A DNA stretch of 64,000 nt, taken from NCBI GenBank assembly GCA_019454185.1, contig CP075368.1:868001-932000 (forward strand), read 5' to 3'. The DNA comes from Phycisphaeraceae bacterium (GTDB taxonomy: Bacteria > Planctomycetota > Phycisphaerae > Phycisphaerales > UBA1924). The notes under the pieces were generated by a model. It made no database searches. It was not told the origin of the DNA and worked only from the letters and a program-made list of their open reading frames with translations. Positions 36,341-47,100 of this stretch are shown piece by piece (within the stretch, counting starts at the first letter, position 1; every line of letters begins with the position of its first letter). Both the position numbers and the translations under genes were made by a program.

Positions 36341-36766
36341 TTGAGTGATGAAGATCGGTTCTTGGACGGCGCACAGAAGGCCCCGACGGTAAGGACCTGG
36401 GACGTGCTGACTTCCCTCGGATTCAAGCCGGACGAATCCATTGAATCTGACCCACCAGGAGCACTGATCTATGACTTCGGAAACACCATCGTCACTGCCA
36501 TCCACTGCCTAACGCCACGACTCGGCAATGTGGTGCTCCTCACTGGGACGATTCGGACCCCTCGCACCATCTCTCAGTTGAGGGGCGAGATTCCCCAGTC
36601 CTTCGAGAGCCGCGAGATTGGGGTTGCTTGGCTCACATGGTGCTTGGACACTGCTGTGAAAGGTGAGTTCGTTCCACTTGAACCCGTAACGTGGCTCGTT
36701 GAAGGGCGAACGCACCGGTCGCTCCTTCCGTGGAACCAGCGGCAGACTGACCGGGGTCGTTCGTAA
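36341..36766 (+). CDS. Uncharacterised 141-residue protein upstream of hsdM
   Basis: TTG start, chosen because GGGAGGAC lies 6-8 bases upstream and no in-frame ATG is near. Begins SDEDRFLDGAQKAPTVRTWD and contains LIYDFGNTIVTAIHCLTPRL and EIGVAWLTWCLD; looks like a small alpha/beta domain. No signal peptide or TM. 38 bases before the next gene on the same strand. Family not recognised; being the first gene of the defence locus, a role there is possible but unsupported. Confidence 0.6.
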   Translation: MSDEDRFLDGAQKAPTVRTWDVLTSLGFKPDESIESDPPGALIYDFGNTIVTAIHCLTPRLGNVVLLTGTIRTPRTISQLRGEIPQSFESREIGVAWLTWCLDTAVKGEFVPLEPVTWLVEGRTHRSLLPWNQRQTDRGRS

Positions 36767-36804
36767 CGACCTGGTTCTGATTCCTCAAGCCTTGATTTTC
36801 CACA

Positions 36805-39108
36805 ATGCGGCCGTCTCAGCACATCTTGATGCGATCCAATGAGCCTCTGAGGTGGTGGCAATGGCTCGCGGCCATGCTTGTTTGCATTGCGGCAATGGGC
36901 CTCGCCACTCGTCTCTGGGCTGGTCCTGTTTTGCCGAGCAGAGTCCCACTGGGAAGTGACTTTGAATCGGAGCGAGCCCGCCTCGGCCTCTACCACGAGA
37001 ACATGAAGAGGTATGGGTTGGACATCAAGTACTTTGCCAGCGATTTCTACGACCTCTCGCTAAAGGACCAGCTTCGGGAAATCCGCCGATCTCCAACGCT
37101 CGACGAATACAACGCGATGGGGGACAGTCGAAGGCAGCGATCACAGTTGACTGCGATGTTCCGAGGAATCACGTCCGGGCGATTCTGGCGGTCTGTGATT
37201 GGCCTGGTGCTGTGGGTTGCCTCCTTCGTTGTTGTCTTTGGGCTGTTGCTGGCTCGTAGCACTGTTGATTGGCGTCTGTTCCTTTCCATCCCGCGGTCGG
37301 ACGAGCGGAACGCACCTCCCGACTCATCCAGCCAGCCACCCGCGGCAGGCTCCTACGCGTCGGGCACGACCGTTCCCCCTTCCGACGGGCCCGACGCAGA
37401 CTCTGGGCGCTTCCCGACCCCGGTATCATGCGGCCCATCCGATGCAGCATTCCTCGCGGCTCGCCCGGCCGCTGCAACCCCTCCGCAGGAGCCCGAGTTG
37501 GCAAAGCGTGCGACATCCAGCGACCCAGCCCATCCCGCTCCTGCCGAGGGCAGCGATCGCGACCTTGCCTTCGAGGCCCAACTCTGGAAGGCCGCCGACG
37601 CCCTGCGCAACAACATGGACGCGGCGGAGTACAAGCACGTCGTCCTCGGCCTCATCTTCCTGAAGTACATCTCCGACGCCTTCGAGGCCAAGCACGCGGA
37701 ACTTGAGGCGGGCACGTCCAAGGGAACCGACCCCGAGGACCCCGACGAGTACAAGGCTGAGAACATCTTCTGGGTGCCGCCGGGGGCGCGGTGGTCCCAC
37801 CTCCTGAAGATGGCCAAGCAGCCGACAATCGGCAAGGTGGTCGATGATGCGATGGACGCCATCGAGCGAGACAACCCGGTACTCAAGGGTGTGTTGCCGA
37901 AGGACTTTGCTCGGCCCGGCCTCGACAAGCAGCGGCTCGGCCAGTTGATCGACCTGATCGGCAACATCGGCTTCGGCGGCAAGAGCAGCCGCTCGAGGGA
38001 CATGCTCGGGCGGGTATATGAGTACTTCCTCTCCGAGTTCGCCAGCGCAGAGGGGAAGAAGGGCGGCCAGTTCTACACGCCGCGCCCGGTCGTCAAACTC
38101 CTCGTCAGCATGCTCGCGCCGTACAAGGGTCGCATCTACGACCCCTGCTGCGGCTCGGCGGGCATGTTTGTCCAGTCGGAGGAGTTCATCGAGCACCACG
38201 GCGGGCGCGTCGGCGACATCGCCGTCTACGGCCAGGAGTCCAACTACACGACGTGGCGGCTGGCGAAGATGAACCTCGCGATCCGTGGCATCGACGCCAA
38301 GATCACGCAGGGTGATTCTTTCCACAACGACCAGCACCAGGACCTCAAAGCCGACTTCGTCATCGCCAACCCTCCGTTCAATGACTCCGATTGGAACGGA
38401 CACCTGCTGAAGGAAGACAAGCGGTGGAAGCACGGCGTGCCGCCACCGGGGAACGCCAACTTCGCGTGGGTGCAGCACTTCCTCTCGAAGTTATCACCCA
38501 CCGGCATCGCAGGCTTTGTCCTTGCGAACGGCTCCATGTCGTCAAACTCCTCGGGCGAAGGCGACATCCGCAAGTCGATTGTTGAAGCGGATCTCGTTGA
38601 CTGCATGGTCGCGCTGCCGGGGCAGTTGTTCTACTCCACGCAGATCCCCGTCTGCCTCTGGTTTCTCGCGCGCGACAAGAAGAACGGCCGCTTCCGCGAC
38701 CGATGCGGCCACGTGCTCTTCATCGACGCCCGCAAGATGGGCACCATGATCGACCGCGTGCAGCGCACGCTCACCGACGCCGACATCGCCACCATCGCCG
38801 ACACCTTCCACGCGTGGCGCGGCGATAAGCAGAACCTGCCAAAGGGCAAGACCTACGCCGATGTCCCGGGCTTCTGCAAGTCGGCGACGCTCGACGAGAT
38901 CCGCGCCCACGGACACGTCCTCACCCCGGGGCGCTACGTCGGGGCCGAGGAGGTCGAGGACGATGGCGTCCCCTTCGAAGTGAAGATGGCCAAACTCACG
39001 GGAGAACTGGCTGCGCTGACCGCCCAAGGCGCGGACCTCGACCGGGCCATCGCGGCCAACCTCGCGGCGATCGGGTTTCCAATCCCCGCACCGGAGGCCC
39101 GGAAATGA
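36805..39108 (+). CDS. hsdM: Type I methyltransferase HsdM with N-terminal two-TM extension
   Basis: 767-residue frame. Residues about 251-767 are a full HsdM, the DNA adenine methylation subunit: N-terminal helical domain ([34 protein letters not shown]), AdoMet motif I ([13 protein letters not shown], about 447-459) and catalytic NPPF (522-525, in [11 protein letters not shown]). Residues 1-165 add two membrane helices (about 17-39 [20 protein letters not shown]; 131-150) and a soluble loop, joined by a Pro/Ser/Ala-rich linker. A TTG at 37498 with AGGAG 6 bases upstream could start a normal-length HsdM, so the extension may be a separate membrane protein read through in frame. Followed by Abi, hsdS and hsdR genes. 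Confidence 0.85.
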   Translation: MRPSQHILMRSNEPLRWWQWLAAMLVCIAAMGLATRLWAGPVLPSRVPLGSDFESERARLGLYHENMKRYGLDIKYFASDFYDLSLKDQLREIRRSPTLDEYNAMGDSRRQRSQLTAMFRGITSGRFWRSVIGLVLWVASFVVVFGLLLARSTVDWRLFLSIPRSDERNAPPDSSSQPPAAGSYASGTTVPPSDGPDADSGRFPTPVSCGPSDAAFLAARPAAATPPQEPELAKRATSSDPAHPAPAEGSDRDLAFEAQLWKAADALRNNMDAAEYKHVVLGLIFLKYISDAFEAKHAELEAGTSKGTDPEDPDEYKAENIFWVPPGARWSHLLKMAKQPTIGKVVDDAMDAIERDNPVLKGVLPKDFARPGLDKQRLGQLIDLIGNIGFGGKSSRSRDMLGRVYEYFLSEFASAEGKKGGQFYTPRPVVKLLVSMLAPYKGRIYDPCCGSAGMFVQSEEFIEHHGGRVGDIAVYGQESNYTTWRLAKMNLAIRGIDAKITQGDSFHNDQHQDLKADFVIANPPFNDSDWNGHLLKEDKRWKHGVPPPGNANFAWVQHFLSKLSPTGIAGFVLANGSMSSNSSGEGDIRKSIVEADLVDCMVALPGQLFYSTQIPVCLWFLARDKKNGRFRDRCGHVLFIDARKMGTMIDRVQRTLTDADIATIADTFHAWRGDKQNLPKGKTYADVPGFCKSATLDEIRAHGHVLTPGRYVGAEEVEDDGVPFEVKMAKLTGELAALTAQGADLDRAIAANLAAIGFPIPAPEARK

Positions 39109-39223
39109 CCCTACCTCCCCCCTTATCCGGCCCTGCAATTGGCCCCCTAACTGCATACTTGCACTCATTCCCGCTTGGATTTGTTGCGGCCGGGCAACCT
39201 AGCCGATATATTTCTCCCAGCAC

Positions 39224-39267
39224 ACCCGCCGGGCGCGCCGTAAGGCAGCTCACTTCGGCGGGTTTTT
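39224..39267 (+). terminator. Terminator-like hairpin after hsdM
   Basis: ACCCGCCG (39224-39231) pairs with CGGCGGGT (39256-39263), followed by a T run to 39267. The loop is long (24 bases) and can fold further. It separates hsdM from the Abi gene, suggesting the latter may have its own transcript. Confidence 0.5.
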
Positions 39268-39295
39268 CATTGCCGCTCCCCTTCGGGGGTCGGGC

Positions 39296-40219
39296 ATGAG
39301 GTACGACAAGCCACCCCTGAGTTTCGAGAAGCAGGCCGACGTGCTCATTTTGCGCGGCATGCAGGGTGATCGCGCGCTCATCATCGAGCGACTCACCACC
39401 GTCGGGTACTACAGACTCAGCGCGTACTGGCACCCATTTCGCAAACCTCATCCAAGCGACGCCCGCCATCTGCTCGACGAGTTCAAGCCCGGCACCACCT
39501 TCGATGAGGTCTGGTGCCGATACGCGTTCGACCGGCGGCTCCGTTTGCTGGTGATGGACGCCATCGAGCGGATCGAGGTGTCGCTCCGTGCCCTGCTCGC
39601 CACGCACCACTCGCAGCGGTACGGCGCGTTCGCGTACGCCACAGATCAACGATCGGTGCCGAGTCTCGACGCGAGCAAGTTCGCCGACTATCGGGCGGAC
39701 ATCATCAAGGAGCAGACACGGAGCAAGGACACCTTCGTCAAGCACTTCTACGCCAAGTACGGCGACAGCCACTCGATGCTCCCACTCTGGATGGCCGCAG
39801 AAGTCATGGCCTTCGGCACACTGCTCACGTTCTATCGCGGCTGCGACCCCGCCATCCGCGACACGATCGCCAGGCACTACGGCGTGCACGAGAAGGTCTT
39901 TGCCTCCTGGCTGCTCGCGCTGAACAGCGTGCGGAACATCTGCGCCCACCACAGCCGCCTCTGGAACCGCGAACTGGGCATCAAGCCCAAGATCCCGGAG
40001 CGGCTCACCGAGTGGCACGCCCCGGTCAGGGTCACCGGCGATCGGGTCTTCGGAACTCTGACCATCTGCAAGTGGTCGCTCGACCGCATCGCACCCCAGA
40101 GCCGCTGGGCAGACCGTCTGCACGCGTTGATGAACGACTCAGACGGCATCCCGCTCGAAAGCATGGGCTTCCCGCCCAACTGGCGGGACTGCCCGATCTG
40201 GAAGGTCGGTGAAGTGTGA
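39296..40219 (+). CDS. AbiD/AbiF (Abi_2) family abortive-infection protein
   Basis: 307 residues, usual for the family. N-terminal RYDKPPLSFEKQADVLILRG with IERLTTVGYYRLSAYWHPFR, the central FDRRLRLLVMDAIERIEVSL and the C-terminal VRNICAHHSRLWNREL (about 212-227) are Abi_2 signatures. RNxxxHH fits the R-x4-6-H active site of HEPN RNases, so RNA cleavage on phage infection is the likely action. Cytoplasmic. It lies between hsdM and hsdS, an arrangement seen in type I systems that carry a second defence gene. ATG 39296 follows a G-rich ribosome site. Confidence 0.88.
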   Translation: MRYDKPPLSFEKQADVLILRGMQGDRALIIERLTTVGYYRLSAYWHPFRKPHPSDARHLLDEFKPGTTFDEVWCRYAFDRRLRLLVMDAIERIEVSLRALLATHHSQRYGAFAYATDQRSVPSLDASKFADYRADIIKEQTRSKDTFVKHFYAKYGDSHSMLPLWMAAEVMAFGTLLTFYRGCDPAIRDTIARHYGVHEKVFASWLLALNSVRNICAHHSRLWNRELGIKPKIPERLTEWHAPVRVTGDRVFGTLTICKWSLDRIAPQSRWADRLHALMNDSDGIPLESMGFPPNWRDCPIWKVGEV

Positions 40220-40393
40220 GCCGCGCATGTCGTCCAGACATGCTGGGGACCTCCTTGGCGATCCGCCCGTTGAGCATTGGCGGCCACGCTATCGCGGGTG
40301 GTGCCCATGTCTTGGGCGGGGCTGTGCCGGAGGGCGCAGACACCCCTGGGGCCACGGTGGACCAACTCGCCGCGACCGGAAGGCGGGTGCGGC

Positions 40394-41830
40394 GTGGCTG
40401 AAGTTTCGGAACACACCACGATCGGCGCCTTGATCGACGCGGGTAAAGCAGCGGTCCAGACTGGTCCCTTTGGCTCGCAGTTACATTCGCATGAGTATGT
40501 AGCCGTAGGCGTTCCAGTCGTTGCAACGGAGTCCATCGGTTGGCGTCGGCTCTTGTCCGAAGGCATGCCGCGTATCACGTGCGCGACGGCTGACCGACTG
40601 ACTCGCCATCGTCTCGAAGCAGGCGACATCGTGTTCGCGCGGCGGGGCGCGCAAGCCACCGGCTTATCGGCGCTCGTCGAGCAAGAGCATGAAGGCGCGA
40701 TTTGCGGAACCGGTGCTCTGCGACTCCGGATTCACGACAAGGTGAATGTGCTTCCTGAGTACCTCTCATTCGCCCTCATCGCGGATGTTTCTCGATCATG
40801 GCTTCGGACGCACGCAGTAGGTGCCGTAATGCCGAACCTGAACGAGGATGTGGTTCGTCGGTTGCCGATCCGCCTTCCTCCCCTCCCCGAGCAGCGGGCG
40901 ATCGCGGGGGTGCTGGGGGCGCTCGACGACAAGATCGAGGTGAACCGCAAGACGGCCCGGGTGCTGGAGGGGATCGCGCGGGCGGTCTTCACCTCGTGGT
41001 TCGTGGACTTTGACCCCGTCCGGTACAACATCCGCCAACGCGAGCACGCCGCCCTCGGCCGTGCGGGCCGGTTCGTCAGCACGGGTGACGACATCACCAT
41101 CCACGACGCGGCCGGGAACCTCGTCGCCCCCGCTGGGGACGCTGTCTACGGCCCAATCGCCCACCTCTTCCCCGACCGCCTCGTGGACTCGCCCCTAGGC
41201 GAGGTGCCGGAGGGGTGGAGGGTGGTCGCAATGCCCGAAGTGTTCGAGGTCAACCCGACTCGGTCACTCTCCAAGGGAGTCGATGCCGCGTATCTCGACA
41301 TGTCAAACATGCCCACGCAGGGGCACGCGCCCGCCGAGTGGGTGCGGCGTGCCGTCGGGTCAGGTATGCGCTTCAAGAACGGGGACACGCTGGTCGCACG
41401 GATCACGCCTTGCTTGGAGAACGGCAAGACGGCGTTCGTGGATTTCTTGGCCGATGGCGAAGTCGCCTGGGGTTCGACTGAGTACATCGTGCTTCGGCCT
41501 AAGTCGCCCCTGCCGCCGGTGTTTGCGTACCTGCTCGCCAGAAGCGAGCGGTTCCGCACGCACGCGATCCAAGCGATGACTGGATCGTCCGGGCGGCAGC
41601 GAGTGCCCGCTGAAAGTCTCGATCACTTCCTGATTGCCGTGCCCACCGTCAAGGGCGATACGATCGCGAGCAAGTTCGCCACCATCGTCGAGCCGATGTT
41701 CGCACGCATGAGCTTGGCGACGCAGCAGAACCGCACCCTCGCCGCGCTCCGTGACACGCTCTTACCCAAACTGATCTCTGGCGAACTCCGCATTGCGGAC
41801 GCCGAGCAGATTGTCGGGAGATTGACATGA
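40394..41830 (+). CDS. hsdS: Type I specificity subunit HsdS
   Basis: 478 residues from a GTG at 40394; the frame is open upstream to 40277 but earlier residues are not HsdS-like. Two target-recognition domains (about 5-160 and 295-440) alternate with conserved helical spacers: PPLPEQRAIAGVLGALDDKI and the C-terminal LAALRDTLLPKLISGELRIA. AVQTGPFGSQLHSHEY is a common TRD1 start. It gives the methylase/restriction complex its bipartite DNA target. The stop overlaps the next start (ATGA). Confidence 0.9.
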   Translation: MAEVSEHTTIGALIDAGKAAVQTGPFGSQLHSHEYVAVGVPVVATESIGWRRLLSEGMPRITCATADRLTRHRLEAGDIVFARRGAQATGLSALVEQEHEGAICGTGALRLRIHDKVNVLPEYLSFALIADVSRSWLRTHAVGAVMPNLNEDVVRRLPIRLPPLPEQRAIAGVLGALDDKIEVNRKTARVLEGIARAVFTSWFVDFDPVRYNIRQREHAALGRAGRFVSTGDDITIHDAAGNLVAPAGDAVYGPIAHLFPDRLVDSPLGEVPEGWRVVAMPEVFEVNPTRSLSKGVDAAYLDMSNMPTQGHAPAEWVRRAVGSGMRFKNGDTLVARITPCLENGKTAFVDFLADGEVAWGSTEYIVLRPKSPLPPVFAYLLARSERFRTHAIQAMTGSSGRQRVPAESLDHFLIAVPTVKGDTIASKFATIVEPMFARMSLATQQNRTLAALRDTLLPKLISGELRIADAEQIVGRLT

Positions 41831-42348
41831 CGTCCGGACTCATAAGCGCGCTCGCTATTGCTCGCCTACTCGATGAGCGCACATCAAAGAGCCTCACCTG
41901 CCTCATCACATGCGCTTGCGCAACTCTTGTACTGGCTGGATGCGCTGCCCCACAGAGTGGCGAAAGAGCCCGGGCGGCTGCTGACTCGATTGGCGTCACA
42001 TCGGAGATCTTGTCCAGCACTCGCGAGAAGGAACCATACGCCCAGGGCTGGACAGTGCACATCGAGGTGGAGGTAAAGGCATCAGGCCCGGCATTCGGCT
42101 ATCGCCAAGCAGCATACTTCAGTCTTGATGGTTCGATGCTTGTGGATGGTCGGAGGACGTGGCTGAACTTCAACTCCGATGGATGGCCCGAATCCTATGT
42201 GGTAATGGCTCGATACGACTCATGGACCGAGTTGGACGGCGAAGTGAAGGTTGAAGTTATGGTGGACGACACTGGCCACCGCGCGTATCGCGACATCGTG
42301 TATCGTGCACGACACCCGATTCAATGGGAGGAGGCGACGAAGCCATGA
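41827..42348 (+). CDS. Lipoprotein-like protein inserted in the type I locus
   Basis: 173 residues, start overlapping the hsdS stop. A hydrophobic segment (SLTCLITCACATLVLAGC) ends in a lipobox LAGC at residue 39, preceded by an unusually long N-region; processing as a lipoprotein is plausible. The rest is a beta-rich domain (GWTVHIEVEVKASGPAFGYR, VVMARYDSWTELDGEVKVEV). Family not recognised. An exported lipoprotein between hsdS and a reverse transcriptase is unusual for a cytoplasmic defence system. Confidence 0.6.
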   Translation: MTSGLISALAIARLLDERTSKSLTCLITCACATLVLAGCAAPQSGERARAAADSIGVTSEILSSTREKEPYAQGWTVHIEVEVKASGPAFGYRQAAYFSLDGSMLVDGRRTWLNFNSDGWPESYVVMARYDSWTELDGEVKVEVMVDDTGHRAYRDIVYRARHPIQWEEATKP

Positions 42349-42369
42349 CGCGCGTGCTTGGACTGGATG

Positions 42370-42423
42370 TCAGGCGCATTCCGCATCGCGGATGCCGAGA
42401 CGATCGTCGGGATCGCTCTGTGA
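42370..42423 (+). pseudogene. Remnant of an hsdS 3' end
   Basis: Reads SGAFRIADAETIVGIAL then stop, matching the C-terminus of the intact HsdS (SGELRIADAEQIVG). It lies after the lipoprotein gene, so a second hsdS once ended here. Confidence 0.7.
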
Positions 42424-42468
42424 TGCATCACCTCCACGCTCCACACATGCTGGTGCCCGGAGAGTACC

Positions 42469-44076
42469 ATGCCCGTTGACAAGGACTATCTCTTCGAGGG
42501 CCTGCTCGGGCACAATTACTTCCCCATGGTCAAAGAGAAGCGGGACGACATTCCGCCGCTTTTCTCCAGCGAGGGATTGACGACGGAGATTGGCGAGAAG
42601 TTGATTGCGCAGCAAACTTCCCTAGTTGATCCCTGTGCCCCGAAGCCGCACTCGCGAGCCTACTCCGGCTACGACCAGATCGAGTATCGCACGACCCGGT
42701 TCAACAACGCCTCGCGGTTGATGCATATTCCTTGTCCGGGCCCGTTCGCGCGGCTCTGCGGCTGCCTCCGCGACAACTGGCACGAGATCAATTGGATCTG
42801 CTCGAATGACGCCAGCCAGATCAAGCCAGAAGTTCACGCGGATAAGCGAGTGCTGCGCGCCACAGAAGTGTCGGGAGAAGTAGATCAACGAGTCGTTGTA
42901 AAGGGCCACGACAACTTCCCCACCGACGCCGAGCGGCATCTGGACATGTCCTTCGGCGCGAAGTACTTCGTCGAGGCGGATGTGTCTTCATGCTTTCCTT
43001 CTCTGTACACGCACGCGATCCCGTGGGCCCTCGTCGGCCACAAGCATGCCAAGGACCACAAGGGGCCGTTTCATTGGCATAACCAAGTCGATTGGTGCCA
43101 GCGTCATCTGAAACGGAATGAGACGCACGGCGTGCCGGTCGGCCCCGCGACCTCGAACATCATCAACGAGGTCATCCTCGGCAAGGTCGATGAGGTATTG
43201 ACGACTGCGGGGTACAAGTTCGTTCGGTACATTGACGACTATAAGTGCTACTGCCCGTCACGCGACATGGCCGACGAGTTCCTCCGTGACCTTGAGAAGG
43301 AACTCGGCAAGTACTTGCTCCTGCTCAACTCCAAGAAGGTGACCATAGAGGAGTTGCCGCTGGCGACGAAGTCGGAATGGGTGACGGAGATGGCCGCGCG
43401 GCTCCCATCGGGTGACATCGCGACTTCTCGGGAGGTCATCGCCTGTATGGATGGAGCGATGGGATTGCAGAACCGGTTTCCGGCGGGCAGTGTGATCAAG
43501 TACGCCGCGAGAGCGGTGGCAAACAAGTTGTCTGCCGAATCCGCGGGAATCTTCGCGAAGTACCTGCTGCAAGTCGCGGCCGATGCACCGATCGTCCTGC
43601 CGGTCCTGGCGGATGTTGTGCGTCGGCACCGGCAAGTCTTGCAAACCTCGCATCTCGATGCCATTCTCGAACGGCAGTTGTTCTTCCGTCGGTCTGATTC
43701 GGCCTGCTGGACGCTCTATATGTATGGGCTGTGTGGTGCCGTTGTTTCTGACGGGCTCGCTGACGAGATCATCAAATCCAAGGACTGCATGGCGATGGCA
43801 GCACTCCTTGCCATCAAGCAGCACAAGGACAAGGTGGTTGACTTCGTCAAGTCGCTGTCCACAGCCATTCCGTATGATGCTGATCAGCACTGGCTGCTCA
43901 TTCATGAACTTCAAGTAGATATGTCGGAGGACTGGTGCCACACATACGCGGAGCAGTCTGGATTGAAGTTGTTAGCCGATGAGGGTGTGTCGTTTCTTCG
44001 CACCGCGACAATGGACGAACTCGCTGAAGAGGTGGAGCCCGAAATGGAGGCTTCCGAAGAGGATGGCTTGCCTTGA
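42469..44076 (+). CDS. Defence-type reverse transcriptase
   Basis: 535 residues. RT motifs in order: N-terminal RAYSGYDQIEYRTTRFNNAS and MHIPCPGPFARLCGCLRDNW; motif A KYFVEADVSSCFPSLY (Asp171); motif B HGVPVGPATSNIINEVI; motif C YIDD (residues 254-257, in FVRYIDDYKCYC); then LLLNSKKVTIEELP. About 320-535 is helical, as in the AbiA/AbiK/UG class of RTs, where a helical repeat domain follows the RT core. No group II intron or retron features flank it. It sits between hsdS and hsdR, so a phage-defence role is likely; the exact DRT/UG group cannot be assigned by eye. Confidence 0.88.
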   Translation: MPVDKDYLFEGLLGHNYFPMVKEKRDDIPPLFSSEGLTTEIGEKLIAQQTSLVDPCAPKPHSRAYSGYDQIEYRTTRFNNASRLMHIPCPGPFARLCGCLRDNWHEINWICSNDASQIKPEVHADKRVLRATEVSGEVDQRVVVKGHDNFPTDAERHLDMSFGAKYFVEADVSSCFPSLYTHAIPWALVGHKHAKDHKGPFHWHNQVDWCQRHLKRNETHGVPVGPATSNIINEVILGKVDEVLTTAGYKFVRYIDDYKCYCPSRDMADEFLRDLEKELGKYLLLLNSKKVTIEELPLATKSEWVTEMAARLPSGDIATSREVIACMDGAMGLQNRFPAGSVIKYAARAVANKLSAESAGIFAKYLLQVAADAPIVLPVLADVVRRHRQVLQTSHLDAILERQLFFRRSDSACWTLYMYGLCGAVVSDGLADEIIKSKDCMAMAALLAIKQHKDKVVDFVKSLSTAIPYDADQHWLLIHELQVDMSEDWCHTYAEQSGLKLLADEGVSFLRTATMDELAEEVEPEMEASEEDGLP

Positions 44077-44111
44077 GGCACCAAGGAAGTTCATACGGGA
44101 TCCGTTGAATC

Positions 44112-47100
44112 ATGAGTCAGACCTTCACCGAATCAGTGGTCGAGGAAGCCGCCCTGGCTTGGCTGGATGGGCTTGGCTACTCCATCGTCTCCGGTCTGGC
44201 GATCGCACCCGGCGAGCCCGCGGGCGAGCGGGAGTCGTTCGACGAGGCGCTCCTCGAAGGCCGCCTGCGGGAGGCGGTCGCGCGGCTGAATCCCGCCGTC
44301 TCTTCCGATGCGCTGGATGAAGCGATCCGGCGCGTGATGCGGGTGGACGCAGCGGATGCGGTGTCCCGGAACCGTGCGTTCCACCGGATGCTGGTGGATG
44401 GAGTCACGGTCGAGGAGAGGCGAAGGGACAGTACCGTCGGCGGCGTGATCGTCCGGCTGATCGACTTCGACGACCCCGATGCGAACGACTGGCTGGCCGT
44501 GAACCAGTTCACGGTGACCTCAGGCGGCGCGAACGGCCACAACCGACGACCGGATATCGTCGTCTTCATCAACGGGCTTCCCCTCGCGGTGCTCGAACTG
44601 AAGAACGCCGCCGATGAGCAGGCGACGATCTGGGACGCGTTCAACCAGTTGCAGACGTATAAGGCGCAGATCCCGCGGCTGTTTGCGTACAACGAGGCAT
44701 TGATCGTCTCCGACGGGTTGGAGGCGAGGATCGGCAGTCTGACGGCGGATCGCGAGCGCTTCATGCCCTGGCGGACGACCGACGGCGAGGCGCTCGCACC
44801 GGCTCGGATGTCGCAGTTGGAAGTGCTTCTGGCGGGCGTGTTTGAGAAGCGGCGCTTCCTGCAACTTCTCCGGCACTTCATCGTGTTCGAGGACGAGGGC
44901 GCGGGCAAGGTCATCAAGAAGATGGCCGGGTATCACCAGTTCCATGCGGTGAACCGGGCGATCACGGAGACGGTGAATGCGTCGGCGGAGGGCGGGGACC
45001 GCCGCGTTGGCGTCGTGTGGCACACGCAGGGCTCCGGCAAGAGTCTCACGATGGCTTTCTACGCCGGGCGGGTGGTGCTCCATCCGGCGATGGAGAACCC
45101 GACGATCGTCGTGCTCACGGACCGGAACGATCTGGACGACCAGTTGCACGGGGTTTTCTCCCGGTGCAGCGAACTGCTGCGACAGCCGCCGGAGCAGGCG
45201 CTTGATCGCTCGGACCTGCGGGCCCGGCTTTCACGGGCTTCCGGCGGCGTGGTGTTCACGACGATTCAGAAGTTCCTCCCTGAGGAGAAGGGCGACAAGC
45301 ACCCGGTGCTTTCGGATCGGCGGAACATCGTCGTCATCGCGGACGAAGCCCATCGGAGCCAGTACGACTTCATCGACGGCTTCGCTCGCCACATGCGGGA
45401 CGCGCTGCCTCGGGCGTCGTTCATCGGGTTCACCGGCACGCCCATCGAGCACACGGACAAGAACACGCAGGCGGTGTTCGGCGAGTACATCAGCGTCTAC
45501 GACATCCAGCGCGCGGTGGAGGACGGCGCGACCGTACCCATCTTCTACGAGAGCCGACTCGCCAAACTCGCGATCAAGCCTGAGGAGCGGCCGAATCTCG
45601 ACCCCGGCTTCGAGGAGGCGACCGAAGGGGAGGAGGTCGAGAAGAAGGAGCGCCTGAAGACCAAGTGGGCGCAACTGGAGGCGATCGTCGGCTCGGAGAA
45701 GCGCATCAGACTGATCGCCGAGGATCTGGTGGCGCACTGGGAGCGGCGCCTCGAAGACGGCATGGACGGCAAGGCCATGATCGTCTGCATGAGCCGCCGG
45801 ATCTGCGTCGCGCTCTACAACGAGATCGCGACGCTGCGACCCGCGTGGCATGACGATGCGGACGACAAGGGGCTGCTGAAGGTTGTGATGACCGGCTCGG
45901 CGTCCGATCCGGTCGAATGGCAGGGGCACATCAGGAACAAGTCCAAGCGCGAGGAACTGGCCAAACGGTTCAAGGACCCGAAGGACCGTTTCAAGATCGT
46001 GATCGTCCGCGATATGTGGCTCACGGGCTTTGACGCGCCGTGCCTGCACACGATGTACCTCGACAAGCCGATGCGGGGGCATGGGCTCATGCAGGCCATC
46101 GCAAGGGTGAATCGGGTTTTCCGCGACAAGCCGGGCGGTCTCGTGGTGGATTACCTGGGCATCGCTCACGAGTTGAAGCAGGCGCTTGCGGTCTACACCG
46201 AGAGCGGCGGCAAGGGAAAGGCGGCCATCGACCAAGAGGAGGCCGTCGCCCTGATGCTCGCCAAGCACGAGGCGTGCTGCGAGATCTTCGAGGGCTTCGA
46301 CTGGGGAGCGTGGACGCGCGGCCGTCCCGAGGAAAGACTCTCGCTCTTGCCCGCGGCTCAGGAGCGCGTGCTGGCCGAGAAGGATGGCAAGGCCCAGTTC
46401 CTGCAGGCGGTCAAGGAGTTGTCGGCGGCATTTGCGCTCGCGGTGCCGCACGAGGAAGCGATCCGCATCCGGGACGACGTGGGGTTCTTCCAGGCGGTGC
46501 GGGCGGTGCTCACAAAGTCCACGGAGGGACAGAAGCGATCCCCCGAGGAGATCGAGCACGCGATCCGGCAACTCGTGAGCCGGGCCGTGGCCTCGGACGA
46601 GGTTGTGGACATCTTCGCTGCGGCCGGGCTGAAGAAGCCGGACATCAGCATCCTGTCCGAGGAGTTCCTGGCCGAGGTGCGCGGCATGCCGCACCGCAAT
46701 CTGGCGGTCGAACTGCTCCGCAAACTCCTCGCGGGCGAGATCAAGACGCGCGGCAGGAAGAATCTTGTGCAGGCCCGGTCGTTCTCCGAAATGCTGGAGA
46801 ACGCGATCAAGAAGTACCAGAACAGAGCGATCGAGGCGGCCCAGGTCATCGAGGAACTAATCGCGCTGGCGAAGGACATGCGCGAGGCTGACAATCGGGG
46901 CGAACAACTCGGGCTCACGCAGGACGAGGTGGCTTTCTACGACGCGCTGGAGGTCAACGACAGCGCCGTAAAGGTCCTCGGGGAGCCGACGCTTCAGCAG
47001 ATCGCGCGCGAGTTGGTGGCATCGGTCCGGGCCAACACGTCGATCGATTGGACGATCAAGGAATCGGCCCGCGCGAAGTTGCGGGTGATCGTGAAGCGGA

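Noticed and set aside
39105..39299. 64-codon frame overlapping the hsdM stop by ATGA
   Set aside because: It runs across the terminator-like hairpin at 39224-39267 and has no recognisable product; the overlap is probably chance.
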